A DNA stretch of 38,265 bases from JAIBDK01 sp965261915 (GCA_965261915.1 CBDHDW010000010.1:1-38265); one strand, 5' to 3'; shown: positions 23,292 through 31,665, counted from the stretch's first letter. The notes: generated by a model from the sequence alone, not told the origin. A program made the numbers and translations.

Positions 23292-23928
23292 TTTCTACCT
23301 CCCACAAATTGTTCTTGAGGCAGTCCCACAACTGTCGAATTTCATGCGCTGCCTTGCTGTCATTGTCGTACTCCGTAACCCCTAAGCTCGATGCAAATGC
23401 GTCTTGATGTGCTGCGCGTTGCATCAACATTGGCAATGCAAGAACTCCCCAGATCTTCAACCCGATTGATGCCTCGTAGGCTCTGGGATTGTTCGGTTGC
23501 GGCGGGCATTGGTTCAAAATAAAAATAAATTTCTTATTCAACCGTACCGCAACTTCATATGTTGCCTTTGTTGCTCGTATGTCCATCGTCGTTGGTCTGC
23601 TAGGGATCACACATAAATCCGAGGCGGCTATAGCAAGGTGTGTTCCTGTGCTGTCTATCCCTGCTGTGTCTAGGACAATCAAGGTATACCCTCGGTCGGC
23701 GAGGGCTGGCACAATAACATTTAATTTGTCCGCCATTGTAGAATCCACGGTATCAACTGCTGGGGTTTCGCTTTTGCGAGCTTCCGCCCAAGCTGAAAGT
23801 GATTTTTGCGGATCCATATCTAATATAGCTACCTTTTCCCCCGCTTCTTCTGCGACCACCGCAAGAGATGTAGCCAGTGTGGTTTTCCCTGCACCCCCTT
23901 TTTGGGTTACAAACGAAATAACTTTCAT
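23263..23928 (-). CDS. parA: ParA-family partition ATPase
   Basis: 221 aa, the short class without an N-terminal HTH. The deviant Walker A KGGAGKTTLATSLA is at residues about 10-23, the Walker A' / B elements AILDMDPQKSLSAW (34-47) and LIVLDTAGIDS (about 83-93). All key residues are present. It segregates the plasmid by patterned movement on the nucleoid, with the RHH protein encoded downstream as its partner. The ATG at 23928 follows AGAGGTAAGATT. Transcription is opposite to the parDE module. Confidence 0.9.
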   Translation of the reverse strand: MKVISFVTQKGGAGKTTLATSLAVVAEEAGEKVAILDMDPQKSLSAWAEARKSETPAVDTVDSTMADKLNVIVPALADRGYTLIVLDTAGIDSTGTHLAIAASDLCVIPSRPTTMDIRATKATYEVAVRLNKKFIFILNQCPPQPNNPRAYEASIGLKIWGVLALPMLMQRAAHQDAFASSLGVTEYDNDSKAAHEIRQLWDCLKNNLWEVENGKKTKLIG

Positions 23929-23960
23929 AATCTTACCTCTAATATTTTCTTTTATATATA

Positions 23961-24040
23961 GAGGTATACCATTACGCCTGTAAAGGGGTAAACATCTATG
24001 CCCTTATACCTTTGTAATGGTGTAGGGGTATAAGGGTGTA
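23961..24040. promoter_or_regulatory. Candidate centromere / partition operator
   Basis: Upstream of parA: GGTATACC palindrome at 23963-23970, an inverted pair CCCTTATACC (24001-24010) / GGTATAAGGG (24027-24036), and AGGGGTAAAC near 23984. Repeated GGTATA or GGGGTA cores at short spacing are what RHH partition proteins bind. Function is inferred from layout. Confidence 0.55.
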
Positions 24041-24154
24041 AATACTCCACTGGCTCAAAGCCAGATTAGTCGCCCTTCGAGGATTCAAAATTACACCAAT
24101 TGTCATCAGGTTTTAGTTGGGAGGGGATGCGCTTGGTATTTTGGTAAGAAATAA

Positions 24155-24188
24155 GACTATTATAAGACTATTATAGCAGACTATTATA
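24155..24188. promoter_or_regulatory. Three direct repeats upstream of parDE
   Basis: GACTATTATA occurs at 24155-24164, 24166-24175 and 24179-24188, 50-90 bp upstream of parD. Iterated operators of this kind fit autorepression by the RHH antitoxin. Confidence 0.55.
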
Positions 24189-24241
24189 GCTTTGACTTCA
24201 TATGTCAGTATCTGATATTATTTGACGATATAGGAGGCAAC

Positions 24242-24484
24242 ATGCCAAACGTACACCTAACGGAACCAATGCAAGACTATGTGAAGGGTCAGATTAAAAC
24301 GGGTGCTTATGCTAATCTGAGCGAAGTTGTTCGTGCCGGCATTCGGCTTCTGATGGAAATAGAAGGCACGCGCCAGTTCTACACTCTGAAGGCTGATCTT
24401 GAGTATGCGGTTGAAGCCGCAGAAAGTGGAAAGTTTACCAAGTTTGACCCACATGCCTATGAGCCTGACGCCTTCAGTTCATGA
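24242..24484 (+). CDS. parD: ParD-family antitoxin
   Basis: 80 aa. The N-terminal RHH segment NVHLTEPMQDYVKGQIKTGAYANLSEVVRAGIRLLME is typical of ParD. The acidic C-terminal tail (FDPHAYEPDAFSS) would wrap the toxin. The ribosome site GGAGG is seven bases from the ATG. It overlaps the toxin gene by four bases (ATGA). It should neutralise ParE and repress its own promoter through the direct repeats upstream. Confidence 0.9.
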   Translation: MPNVHLTEPMQDYVKGQIKTGAYANLSEVVRAGIRLLMEIEGTRQFYTLKADLEYAVEAAESGKFTKFDPHAYEPDAFSS

Positions 24485-24798
24485 GCATCAAACTTGCCGA
24501 CCTAGCCCAACAAGACCTAGATGACATTCGTCGCTATACAGTTGAAACGTGGGGACGAGAGCAGTGGATGAAATACTACCGAGGGCTTGTGAAGACCTTT
24601 GAACGTATATCAAAAGACCCAAAGACAGGACGTGATCGATGTCTGTTTGTTGACGGACTGCGATCCGTAAATTTTGAAAAGCATGTTATATTTTTCAAAC
24701 CGTTAAATGCGGCAGGGGGTGCGCCGGTGATCTTGCGTATTGCCCACCAACGCCGCCATATGCCAGCCCTAGTTTACTATGAAGATTTGGACAGTTAA
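24481..24798 (+). CDS. parE: ParE-family toxin
   Basis: 105 aa, RelE/ParE fold: LADLAQQDLDDIRRYTVETWGREQWMKYY at the start, then GLRSVNFEKHVIFFKP and ILRIAHQRRHMP towards the end, the core beta strands of the family. ParE toxins characterised so far inhibit gyrase. Start overlaps parD. The pair would stabilise the plasmid after division. Confidence 0.9.
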   Translation: MSIKLADLAQQDLDDIRRYTVETWGREQWMKYYRGLVKTFERISKDPKTGRDRCLFVDGLRSVNFEKHVIFFKPLNAAGGAPVILRIAHQRRHMPALVYYEDLDS

Positions 24799-25174
24799 GC
24801 CATAAATGTTCTCACATTTTTCTGCCTCTCGCATTGTATACATTTCGATAGCGCTGGAAGTGGCCCCTCAAAACTACTCTCATAAATCTTCGATCAAAAA
24901 CCTATAGGACATTTGATAGCGGGGGGAGGGCGCAATTATCCCGTACCTTTAGTCAAATACCCCCTACCTCAAAACCGGACGTGCGCCGTGTTGTCCACAC
25001 ATTTTTCAAAACCCTTTAGTAGTATTCATTATGATAATATTTTGATTACTACAAAGAAAACAACCAGTAAGTATTGCAAAACTGCGCAGGGGTGAAAGCC
25101 ATCATAGATGGCCGCTATTATAACCTTATGGGCGGCGTTGGTTCATCGGTGTGGCTCTGGCTGATTGGTGTGGC
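24799..25174. other. Intergenic region without a convincing gene
   Basis: Two short frames exist here but neither has a ribosome site or recognisable sequence. The stretch CTCAAAACCGGACGTGCG (near 24968-24985) resembles the complement of a group II intron 3' end, but no domain V partner strand was found. Confidence 0.5.
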
Positions 25175-25423
25175 TCACAACATCGGCAATTGCTGCGGTT
25201 CCATGAAATACCCCCGCCGCCGCTTGCGGTCCTCCAGCGCCAGCAAGGCCTCATCGGCCTCGGCATGGCTTTGATATAAATCCAGCCGCACCTGTCCGGA
25301 CGCGCCAATGCGCCCCCATTCCCGCCGCAGGGTCCATTCACCAAACAGATTGGGCAACACCGCCATGGAGTAAAACCGGTCCTGATTTTTAGCCGGGTCG
25401 CGTTTTTCCAGATAGCTTTGCAT
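25175..25423 (-). CDS. WGR domain protein
   Basis: 82 aa from the ATG at 25423 (MQSYLEKRDPAKNQDRFYSM). The frame is open to 25618 but stand-alone WGR proteins of alphaproteobacteria start at this point. The WGR core is visible: FGEWTLRREWGRIGASGQVRLDLYQSHAEADEALLALEDRKRRRGY. WGR domains bind nucleic acid ends in PARP-type proteins; the role of the small plasmid versions is unknown. There is no clear ribosome site. Confidence 0.8.
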   Translation of the reverse strand: MQSYLEKRDPAKNQDRFYSMAVLPNLFGEWTLRREWGRIGASGQVRLDLYQSHAEADEALLALEDRKRRRGYFMEPQQLPML

Positions 25424-25630
25424 CCATTGCAAATGAGGCGGTGAGGTGGCCGGTGTCAAGAATGTTTCCGCACTGGATGGCAAGGTCATGAGATCAGACA
25501 CGGCCACTGGCGCGCCACTCTGGCAGGGCAGGGGCGTTGGTTTGGTCGGATGAACGCTGCGGCGTGTTGCAATCCGGAACGGGCTGCCTTGCAGGTCGGG
25601 CACTGCCTGCCTGGGCAAGGTGAACTGTTG

Positions 25631-25748
25631 GCGTGGCGGGTTATCCAGTCAGAACGCAATCGACCATGGGAGATTTTGTTCTGACCCTGCGCCCGTAGGA
25701 GAGAGACCCCAGGTATCGAACGACCAGGGTGTGGGTAACCCGCCACGC
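25631..25748 (+). repeat. 110-bp matched-end repeat, copy A
   Basis: GCGTGGCGGGTTA (25631-25643) and TAACCCGCCACGC (25736-25748) form a perfect 13-bp outer stem. Inside is GTCAGAAC/GTTCTGAC (near 25648 and 25676). The interior is almost the same in copies B (30202-30311, reversed) and C (32309-32418), while the outer part of the stem differs. Confidence 0.85.
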
Positions 25749-25753
25749 GCCCA

Positions 25754-25940
25754 ATGGGCAGCGCATCACATGCGCCGCTGGACTGGCAGCCTCTCGGGCC
25801 CGTTGGGATGGCAGGGCATCACATGCCCGAGAAGCCGGTTGGCCCTGCCGGCCAATGGCGCATCACATGCGCGAGAAGTCGAGAGCCGCCATTTTTGGCG
25901 GCATTCCGGAAAAGCACATGACCAAAATTAAGTCGTTCAA
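25754..25940 (+). repeat. Hairpin-module cluster followed by half of the pilN-type MITE
   Basis: Modules: GCGCAT-CAC-ATGCGC at 25761-25775 and 25858-25872 and GGGCAT-CAC-ATGCCC at 25814-25828, then GCCGCCATTTTTGGCGGC (about 25886-25903). The 30 bases 25910-25939 equal 15398-15427, the right half of the MITE in pilN; the left half is absent here. Confidence 0.8.
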
Positions 25941-26063
25941 CTATAGATCTGTCGTGCTGTGCGCGCCGGCAACGCCTGTGCGCGGCGGCATTTGTCGCGC
26001 AGGAGAGTGAAAGAATTCTTCTTTTTTGGATGCGTCATTGGGGCGCAAAAAGAAAGGATGCAC

Positions 26064-26366
26064 ATGATGCACACAGTACCAACCCGGGCCAAACCATCCG
26101 GCACGTATATCACCCACCTCTTCGGTCGCGGACTTAAGGATCAGGAGCACTATGACGTTCAGCGGTTTCGCTCGATGTCCAACGGCGAAATCCGCCCGGT
26201 AAAGGGATCCGGCGGCGAGATCGTTTCTTGCGGGACGGTGCGCACAATGCGGCCGGCACGCAACGAGATCATTGTCTGTACCGCGCAGCGCACACCAAAG
26301 AGCGGGGTCCAGTTCTGGGGCGCGCTGGCAACAGGGCTGTTCTATGCGGGGGCCGCGAAGGTCTGA
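26064..26366 (+). CDS. Hypothetical protein
   Basis: About 100 aa. The frame is open from 25959, but the ATG at 26064 has AGAAAGG six bases upstream; ATGs at 26058 and 26067 are alternatives. Visible sequence: SGTYITHLFGRGLKDQEHYDVQRFRSM, then GGEIVSCGTVRTMRPARNEIIVCTAQ, and a hydrophobic C-terminus (WGALATGLFYAGAAKV). No family recognised. It precedes the tandem zinc-ribbon gene by about 60 bp in the same direction. Confidence 0.5.
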   Translation: MMHTVPTRAKPSGTYITHLFGRGLKDQEHYDVQRFRSMSNGEIRPVKGSGGEIVSCGTVRTMRPARNEIIVCTAQRTPKSGVQFWGALATGLFYAGAAKV

Positions 26367-26429
26367 GCACGCTCTCACCGGGGCCGCATTGTGGCCCTGG
26401 TTCAACACTTGAACAAGAAGGATAGAACG

Positions 26430-27131
26430 ATGTCAGAATGTAGGAATGAACGCGCACGCGCCCAAAGAGTTGCATGGATATCTCGGTGTATTTGCTCGGT
26501 TTGCGGATCACGGGCGGCTGTTTCAGGACGACGGCTGTGCAGGGTCTGCGCCGATAACGGCAACGCGGTCATCAAGAAGCGCTATGCCGCACGCGCCGCA
26601 CAGGGTCTTTGCCCGATCTGCGGCAAGACGGAACCCGCCCCGGGACGCAAGCTGTGTAAAGCCTGTGGGGTGAAGCGTGGAGGGGCGAGCTGTTCAGCCC
26701 GCAATCGGGAAAACCAGAAGCGTCTCTACTGGGCCCGTGTTGCCGATGGGCTGTGTGTGACCTGCGGCACGGCTGCCCCCGAGCCGGATCGGCGGTTCTG
26801 CCCGGCCTGCGCCGATAAAGACCGTGCCCGGGCGCGGGTGAAGCGACGGCGTTTGCGGGCGGCGGGGCTTTGTGTGGACTGCCAAAAGCCATCGTCCGGC
26901 ACTTACCTGTGCGCGCCGTGCCAAGCTAAAATGCGGCACTACGCTGCCCGCGCGATGCCGGTGTGGTCACCGTCCTATACGGTGTGGGAGATTGCGACGG
27001 ACAGATGCCATGGCACATGGGACAGTCAAGAGGATGTTTCGCTCTGCCTTGCCTTTGCGAAGCTCGGGCGCGACGAGGTCGAGATCGTGACCGATGCGCC
27101 CGCGATCGCGGGGTTCGTCGGGTGGGCATAA
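26430..27131 (+). CDS. Protein with four tandem zinc-ribbon-like Cys repeats
   Basis: 233 aa from the ATG at 26430 (GAAGGAT upstream; the frame is open from 26391). Four CxxC-x(11-13)-CxxC units follow each other: CSVCGSRAAVSGRRLCRVC, CPICGKTEPAPGRKLCKAC, CVTCGTAAPEPDRRFCPAC and CVDCQKPSSGTYLCAPC, spaced by about 25-30 mostly basic residues. The C-terminal 60 residues are Cys-poor apart from one or two and look like a separate domain (SPSYTVWEIATDRCHGTW...). Regular zinc ribbons suggest nucleic-acid binding. I know no exact family match. Confidence 0.7.
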   Translation: MSECRNERARAQRVAWISRCICSVCGSRAAVSGRRLCRVCADNGNAVIKKRYAARAAQGLCPICGKTEPAPGRKLCKACGVKRGGASCSARNRENQKRLYWARVADGLCVTCGTAAPEPDRRFCPACADKDRARARVKRRRLRAAGLCVDCQKPSSGTYLCAPCQAKMRHYAARAMPVWSPSYTVWEIATDRCHGTWDSQEDVSLCLAFAKLGRDEVEIVTDAPAIAGFVGWA

Positions 27132-27316
27132 GCCAGCCTGCGCAGTTCCGGCCTATCGCCGGTCACCCATGGTGGCCGGCGGAATGCCCCCCCGCCTCTT
27201 TTGGCCGATGTGCAATGTTGTGTGCGCAATGCCGTCTCCAGATCGGGGGCGGCGTTTTGTTTCCGGGTTATTTTGCGCGGTTGACATATTTTGCAACGAC
27301 CTCTCGCACATATGAT

Positions 27317-27470
27317 GCGCCATTGGCCGGCAGGGCCAACCGGCTTTTCGACTTCTCGCGCATGTGATGCGCTGCCAGTCCAATAGGGTATGTGATGCCC
27401 TGCCATCCCAACGGGCCCGAGAGGCTGCCAGTCCAGCGGAGCATGAAATGCCCCGCTGGTTGGCAGGGTC
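27317..27470 (-). repeat. Hairpin-module repeat cluster (reverse orientation)
   Basis: Modules GCGCAT-GTG-ATGCGC (27358-27372) and GGGTAT-GTG-ATGCCC (27386-27400), then a weaker GAGCAT-GAA-ATGCCC (about 27439-27453), separated by CTGCCAGTCCA-type linkers and a GGCCGGCAGGGCC palindrome near 27325. The stretch 27132-27533 holds no gene that I can support. Confidence 0.8.
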
Positions 27471-27533
27471 GGTTTGCCGTTTACCGGATCATGTGGCTAC
27501 AGTCTCTGAATAGATCATAAGGGAAAAGCACAG

Positions 27534-27821
27534 ATGGCGTTTACGGCGCGGCGGCGCAAGACTGAGCGGAAGCGTACAGCGCATCCGGCGGTTCGAATTG
27601 AACCTGATGCCGCACTGCGGGTTGCGGGCCAGCGGCTGGAACATTTTTGTTACGCGACGACGCTCCGGATCACCTGCGCCTGCGGGCATCAGGGTATTTT
27701 GCCTGTGAGCGCGCTCCGTGATCGCTATCCCCGTGGAACCCGGATTAGCGAAGCGCTTGGACATGTGCGTTGCTCACGCTGTCAGGGCAGTCGCATTCAA
27801 TCGGTCAAGACGCTCGACTGA
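27534..27821 (+). CDS. Small Cys-containing (zinc-ribbon-like) protein
   Basis: 95 aa. A basic N-terminal tail (MAFTARRRKTERKRTAHP) is followed by ITCACGHQGILPVSALRDRYPRGTRISEALGHVRCSRCQGSRIQSV, a split zinc ribbon with CxCGH and CxxC. Such short proteins are frequent on alphaproteobacterial replicons; function unknown. The upstream AAGGGAAAAGCACAG is a reasonable ribosome site. Confidence 0.65.
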   Translation: MAFTARRRKTERKRTAHPAVRIEPDAALRVAGQRLEHFCYATTLRITCACGHQGILPVSALRDRYPRGTRISEALGHVRCSRCQGSRIQSVKTLD

Positions 27822-28509
27822 CACAGTTTAGAGGGCTGCTGACCAGGCGATCCATGCTTCGGAGCTCTCTGGGACCAGCAGGAATCGAACATATTGTTTC
27901 CGATGAAGTCCTAAAAACAACGGCTGTTCAGTGTAAAACGAGGACGATAGCAACTTTGTGAAGGTTCGGGACCAGGCAGTTTGTTTTTTCTTCAGCACTC
28001 ACCTGATCTGTCCATATTCAGCGACCCTCACGCATGGCCCCGGCAAGCCGGCACCACGCGAGACGGCCCCGCGCGATGCCGCGCAGGCAGGCCAACCAAC
28101 GGGTGGCCCGGCGTTATTCCAGCCGATTGCCAACCACTCACCGCAGTCTTCAGGTGATCCGTTGTGCAATGGTTTCAAGCCTGCTGCCTGTCTGTCGCAG
28201 ATAAAAACCAGCGTCAAGGATCACAAAACTTTTACAGGGGAGCGTCAGGACTGCTCTGATACGGTGCCGTTCCCCACACCGGCCGCCTTGCAAACGCAGC
28301 CCTGCTTGCAGGCGGGCAAGCAGGGCCGCGTCTTTCAGGCGACCTGTCTCCTTCGGGGCTTCAATGCATGTGCCAGGCGACATCCCCTGAAAAACTTTTG
28401 CGCCCGGCAAGCCGGCGGCTGCGCCGTCCCTGACACTGGTTTTTCTCCACGCCTGCCCGTCAGCAGGCCACCGCAATCGGGCGGGTGGTAAATTAAGGAG
28501 TTAAACCCA
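27822..28509. other. Long intergenic region
   Basis: A 177-codon frame (27958-28491) lacks a ribosome site and has no recognisable sequence, so I do not call it. The region has several GC-rich short inverted repeats (for example GGCAAGCCGGC twice). It forms the upstream region of the DUF2493 gene. Confidence 0.5.
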
Positions 28510-29421
28510 ATGCTGACAGCTTATGACGAAATCGAACTTTTCGGCTTGACCGAAACTGCCGACGATCTGCCTATTCCCTGCGATGATACTTTGCGCGATG
28601 CGATCGTGCGGGAAACCTTTGAAAGCTTGTTTTCTGGCCTATCAGGAACGGGCTTGCATAAAGAAATTGAACCGCTGGCGCATGGGTTGGCAACGTTACT
28701 ACACCGCCGCCGCAATGTGATCGAGGTTGAATTAACCAGGCACACAGACGCTTTGCAAGGCTTAATCCGTCTTAAAGACGGGAGCGAAATCACCACAACT
28801 GCAATTGGGGACGCCCAAACAAAAGCGGAAACAATGCGCGATTTACGCGATGCGCTTGACCTTATGGCAGAAACCGCCGCCCAATGCTACGAGTTGGAAA
28901 CGGGCAACGCATACAATCCACCAAGCGGCGGGCGGGGTAAACGCAACGCCCATTTATCGGGCGCAATGTTTGAAGCTAAGGACTGGCTGGAAGCGCATGA
29001 GGCGCAACAAGCCGAACAATTCAAAATTGAAGGCGCACCGCTGGCCATTGCTGGTGATCGGGACTGGGTGGACATTGACGCAATCTGGGAGCGTCTCGAC
29101 CGTATCCGCGACAGATTCCGTGAAAGCTATAACAGCGACCTTATTTTGTATCACAAGGCCGACAAAAAAGGCGTGGATGCCATTGCGGCGGCATGGGCGC
29201 GCAATCGCAAAGTTGCACAAGTGACGTTTCAACCGAACTGGCGGGCCTTTGGGAAATCCGCAGGGTTCAAGGCGATAGACCAGATGCTGGACACGCCAAA
29301 GCCGCTTGGCGGCGTGGTGATCTTCGGCAGCGCAGGCATTGCGCTTAATCTGGCCGACAAGGCCGAGGCCAAAGGCATTAAGGCGATGCGGGTTAAACGG
29401 CCAGAGCAGAGCGACATCTGA
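28510..29421 (+). CDS. DUF2493 (SLOG superfamily) plasmid protein
   Basis: 303 aa. The C-terminal third is DUF2493: LAIAGDRDWVDIDAIWERLDRIRDR, ILYHKADKKGVDAIAAAWARNRKVAQVTFQPNW, then GGVVIFGSAGIALNLADKAEAKGIKAMRV, a Rossmann-like SLOG fold predicted to bind nucleotides. The N-terminal part (DDTLRDAIVRETFESLFSGL... to QCYELETGNAYNPPSGGRGKRN) is the extension seen in plasmid versions. AAGGAG precedes the ATG by ten bases. Function is unknown; the family is common on alphaproteobacterial plasmids. Confidence 0.85.
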   Translation: MLTAYDEIELFGLTETADDLPIPCDDTLRDAIVRETFESLFSGLSGTGLHKEIEPLAHGLATLLHRRRNVIEVELTRHTDALQGLIRLKDGSEITTTAIGDAQTKAETMRDLRDALDLMAETAAQCYELETGNAYNPPSGGRGKRNAHLSGAMFEAKDWLEAHEAQQAEQFKIEGAPLAIAGDRDWVDIDAIWERLDRIRDRFRESYNSDLILYHKADKKGVDAIAAAWARNRKVAQVTFQPNWRAFGKSAGFKAIDQMLDTPKPLGGVVIFGSAGIALNLADKAEAKGIKAMRVKRPEQSDI

Positions 29422-29679
29422 AACAACGCCGCCTTGCATTTGTGCAGGGCGGCACCACGGATGGGGCAGGGCGAACGATGCGCAAAGGACACTTCTTACG
29501 AAGTGACTGTTAATCATGCTTGCCGCGCCAAGACGGGCTTGAACAGCCCTCTTGGCGCGGCAATTGGTGAATCACTGGCTGGTTGCATCAAGGATCAAGC
29601 GTCGAAGGCGGTGTGTGGCTGTCGGTTAGAACTGGAATACTCCAGAATAATCCTTTATATATAAATCAGGAGATCAAAC

Positions 29680-30006
29680 ATGGCACATGCCTTACAAATA
29701 GATACATTGGCTTTTTCTAAAAAGCTCAAAGAAGCGGGTGCGGATGATCGGTTGGCTGATGCCATTGTCGAAGGCCTCACCGCCGCTGATACATCAGAAC
29801 TGGCTACAAAGTCAGATATTCTTGTTGTTGAAAACAAGATCGATAAAGTTGAAAGCGGCCTCAAGCAAGATATTCTCAAAGTCGAAAACAAGATTGACAA
29901 GGTGGATGTTGACCTGAACTGGATTAAGCTTATCGGTGGGGCTATTCTAGCCGTTCTGATCCTGCCATGGCTCACGGAACTGGCAAAGACTCTTATGAAC
30001 GGATGA
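29680..30006 (+). CDS. DUF1640-like coiled-coil membrane-anchored protein
   Basis: 108 aa. The N-terminal LQIDTLAFSKKLKEAGADDRLADAIVEGLTAADTSELATKSDI fits the DUF1640/CCDC90-type family. Then two near-repeats of VENKIDKVESGLKQDILK form a coiled coil (about 50-80), and a C-terminal segment (LIGGAILAVLILPWL) is a membrane anchor. AGGAGA precedes the ATG. A clean terminator follows the stop at 30029-30053. Confidence 0.75.
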   Translation: MAHALQIDTLAFSKKLKEAGADDRLADAIVEGLTAADTSELATKSDILVVENKIDKVESGLKQDILKVENKIDKVDVDLNWIKLIGGAILAVLILPWLTELAKTLMNG

Positions 30007-30028
30007 TCTGCCTCGGATAAGAACAACG

Positions 30029-30053
30029 AAGCCGCCTTTCCGGGCGGCTTTTT
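30029..30053 (+). terminator. Rho-independent terminator
   Basis: AAGCCGCC (30029-30036) pairs with GGCGGCTT (30043-30050), followed by T-rich sequence, just after the DUF1640-like gene. Confidence 0.85.
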
Positions 30054-30178
30054 CTTGTGGGGTTGTAGGGGTATTCCATACACGGCCCTTCGCCGCTGGT
30101 CCTGTTTTAGGATTGCCCCCTGACCGATAAAGTCAGAGATATTCGTTGGCCGGCAAGGCATATAAATATGCCTGAGAG

Positions 30179-30346
30179 GCCGCCAAAAATGGCGGCGCGG
30201 CGCGGGTTACCCACAACCCTTCGTCGTTCGATACTTGGGGTCTCTCTCCTACGGGCGCAAGGTCAGAACAAAATCTCCCATGGTCGATTGCGTTCTGACT
30301 GGATAACCCGCCCCGCCGAGAGACGATCCGTTCCTGACCAGATCGC
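30179..30346 (-). repeat. 168-bp inverted copy (holds 110-bp repeat copy B)
   Basis: The reverse complement of 32274-32441, with a single mismatch that I can find over 168 bp. It contains the 110-bp repeat at 30202-30311 plus flanks on both sides. The hairpin AGGCATATAAATATGCCT lies just to its left (about 30156-30173), another variant of the hairpin modules. Confidence 0.85.
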
Positions 30347-30776
30347 GGGCCTCGGAAAGTGGCGCACCCTCACAGCATCGGCTTGTCGGGTTGGCGCACG
30401 TGTCTTCAAGCCGTATCAGCGTGGCTTTGTAGGGGGTGTGGGTGCATTATTCGGTGTCAGCGATCGGTTTGGCAGTGGCAAACAGCGTGGATGCGCACGG
30501 GGCTTGGGTCATGCCGTTTGATCCGCGCGGGCGTTGTCGTCTTCTTTGCCGGGTTAAGCAGTCATGCCATCTGATCAATCCGGTGGCACAGTCTTTGCCT
30601 GCGGCGGCACAAACAATGTGGTTTATGTTGCTGGATCAGCGCAGACCTGCCTTGTTTCTTAAGATGGATCAATAAGCCTTGGCGCAGAGTGGACAAGGGC
30701 CTGCCCTATAGCAACGTATGCTCATTCCAGAATCCTTGTGCTTTATAGACAGGTCATCGCATACAGCGAGCGTGGT

Positions 30777-30818
30777 GCATTAAGGAGCCAATATGACGTC
30801 ATATTGGCTCCTTAATGC
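30777..30818. repeat. Perfect 42-bp palindrome
   Basis: Positions 30777-30797 are exactly mirrored by 30798-30818, with no loop; the centre is GACGTC. The left half begins GCATTAAGGAGCCAATATGA. It lies in a 950-bp gap (30007-30957) with no other convincing gene, about 140 bp upstream of the small gene at 30958. Confidence 0.95.
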
Positions 30819-30957
30819 TTAAGTGGAGCAGACCCTCTTCAAGTCAAAAATTCCCCTTGGCCAAGGCCAATTCCGCGCGGAAGACAATTTTTAACGTGAC
30901 CCCTCGGCTATCCCCAAGGCTTTTCAATTTCCCATCGAAACAAGGAAGGACCTTACG

Positions 30958-31161
30958 ATGACCCATAAATATTACAATGTTTGTATCGCCACCACAGGCA
31001 AAGACGACAAAACCTACTTCACCAAAGTCGGCGCGGCGTTTCCCGGCAAAGAAGGTAGCAAAGCCATCATGAACATCAAACTCGATGCCCATTCCCTCAA
31101 CGGCGAATACGTCCTCTTTGCGCCCAAAACCAAAACCGGCAACGATGACGTCGTCGAATAA
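30958..31161 (+). CDS. Small conserved-type plasmid protein, unknown function
   Basis: 67 aa (MTHKYYNVCIATTGKDDKTY..., NIKLDAHSLNGEYVLFAPK). AAGGA precedes the ATG with good spacing, and a strong terminator follows. The pattern is a small beta-rich fold without membrane segment. I have a general impression of similar proteins beside DUF2493 genes on alphaproteobacterial plasmids, but cannot verify that here. Confidence 0.75.
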   Translation: MTHKYYNVCIATTGKDDKTYFTKVGAAFPGKEGSKAIMNIKLDAHSLNGEYVLFAPKTKTGNDDVVE

Positions 31162-31175
31162 CCCAACTCCCAACT

Positions 31176-31203
31176 GGGCGGCCCAAAGTGGCCGCCCTTT
31201 TTT
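31176..31203 (+). terminator. Rho-independent terminator
   Basis: GGGCGGCC (31176-31183) and GGCCGCCC (31190-31197) pair around a six-base loop, followed by six T residues. Confidence 0.9.
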
Positions 31204-31249
31204 CTGTTGCAGCGCAGCAGTTTCATCTGACCCGGGTTAATACGATGGA

Positions 31250-31500
31250 AAGCCCCGCGCCAGTGCGGGGCTTAAGGCATCTACGGGCGTGCGGATCGCC
31301 GCTACGCTCTGATCCGCCCGACGATATTTCTGTTTGTTTTTTAAGAGCTGCGCGGGGCTGGTCGCCCCTTGCTCTAAGAACCCGCAGGGTTCTCGCGCCC
31401 GCAAGTAAAATAGACAGGGCCGTGTTCTCGCCCTACGGGCTGCGAGCCGCACCAGGTCCCTATCGATTTTTCTTGCAGTTGCTACCTCCGACACTTCGCC
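31250..31500. other. Highly structured intergenic region
   Basis: A series of hairpins without a supported gene: AAGCCCCGC/GCGGGGCTT (31250-31273), GCGGATC/GATCCGC (31291-31317), AGAGC/GCTCT enclosing GGGGC/GCCCC (31344-31375), GAACCC/GGGTTC (31378-31392). A hairpin-module remnant follows at about 31585-31625. Confidence 0.5.
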
Positions 31501-31665
31501 AGTGGGTCAGAATTTAGAGACGACGCGCTTCGCGCTCTGCTCTTAATTCAAATCCATTGGTGATCAGGCCGATGGGTCAGCCCCGTTGGGCTGGCAGAGC
31601 ATTTCATGCGCGAGAAGTCGTGAAGTCGAGAGCCCGCCGCTGGCGGCATTGCTAGAAAAAAGCAT

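Noticed and set aside
24960..24990. Possible 3' end of a group II intron (complement of CTCAAAACCGGACGTGCG)
   Set aside because: Only the one strand motif is seen. The domain V partner strand and any reverse transcriptase are missing.
25486..25746. Open frame with GVSLLRAQGQNKISHGRLRS-type sequence (also 30168-30521 and 32204-32476)
   Set aside because: The shared peptide is simply the translation of the 110-bp repeat on one strand. The flanking parts are unrelated between copies and no ribosome sites are present.
27958..28491. 177-codon open frame before the DUF2493 gene
   Set aside because: No ribosome site, Pro/Cys-rich sequence without domain, and similar-length frames on the other strand. 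It looks like a GC-rich random open frame.
30436..30675. 79-codon frame in the 30-31 kb gap
   Set aside because: No ribosome site and no family features; it lies just beyond the 168-bp repeat in otherwise non-coding-looking DNA.
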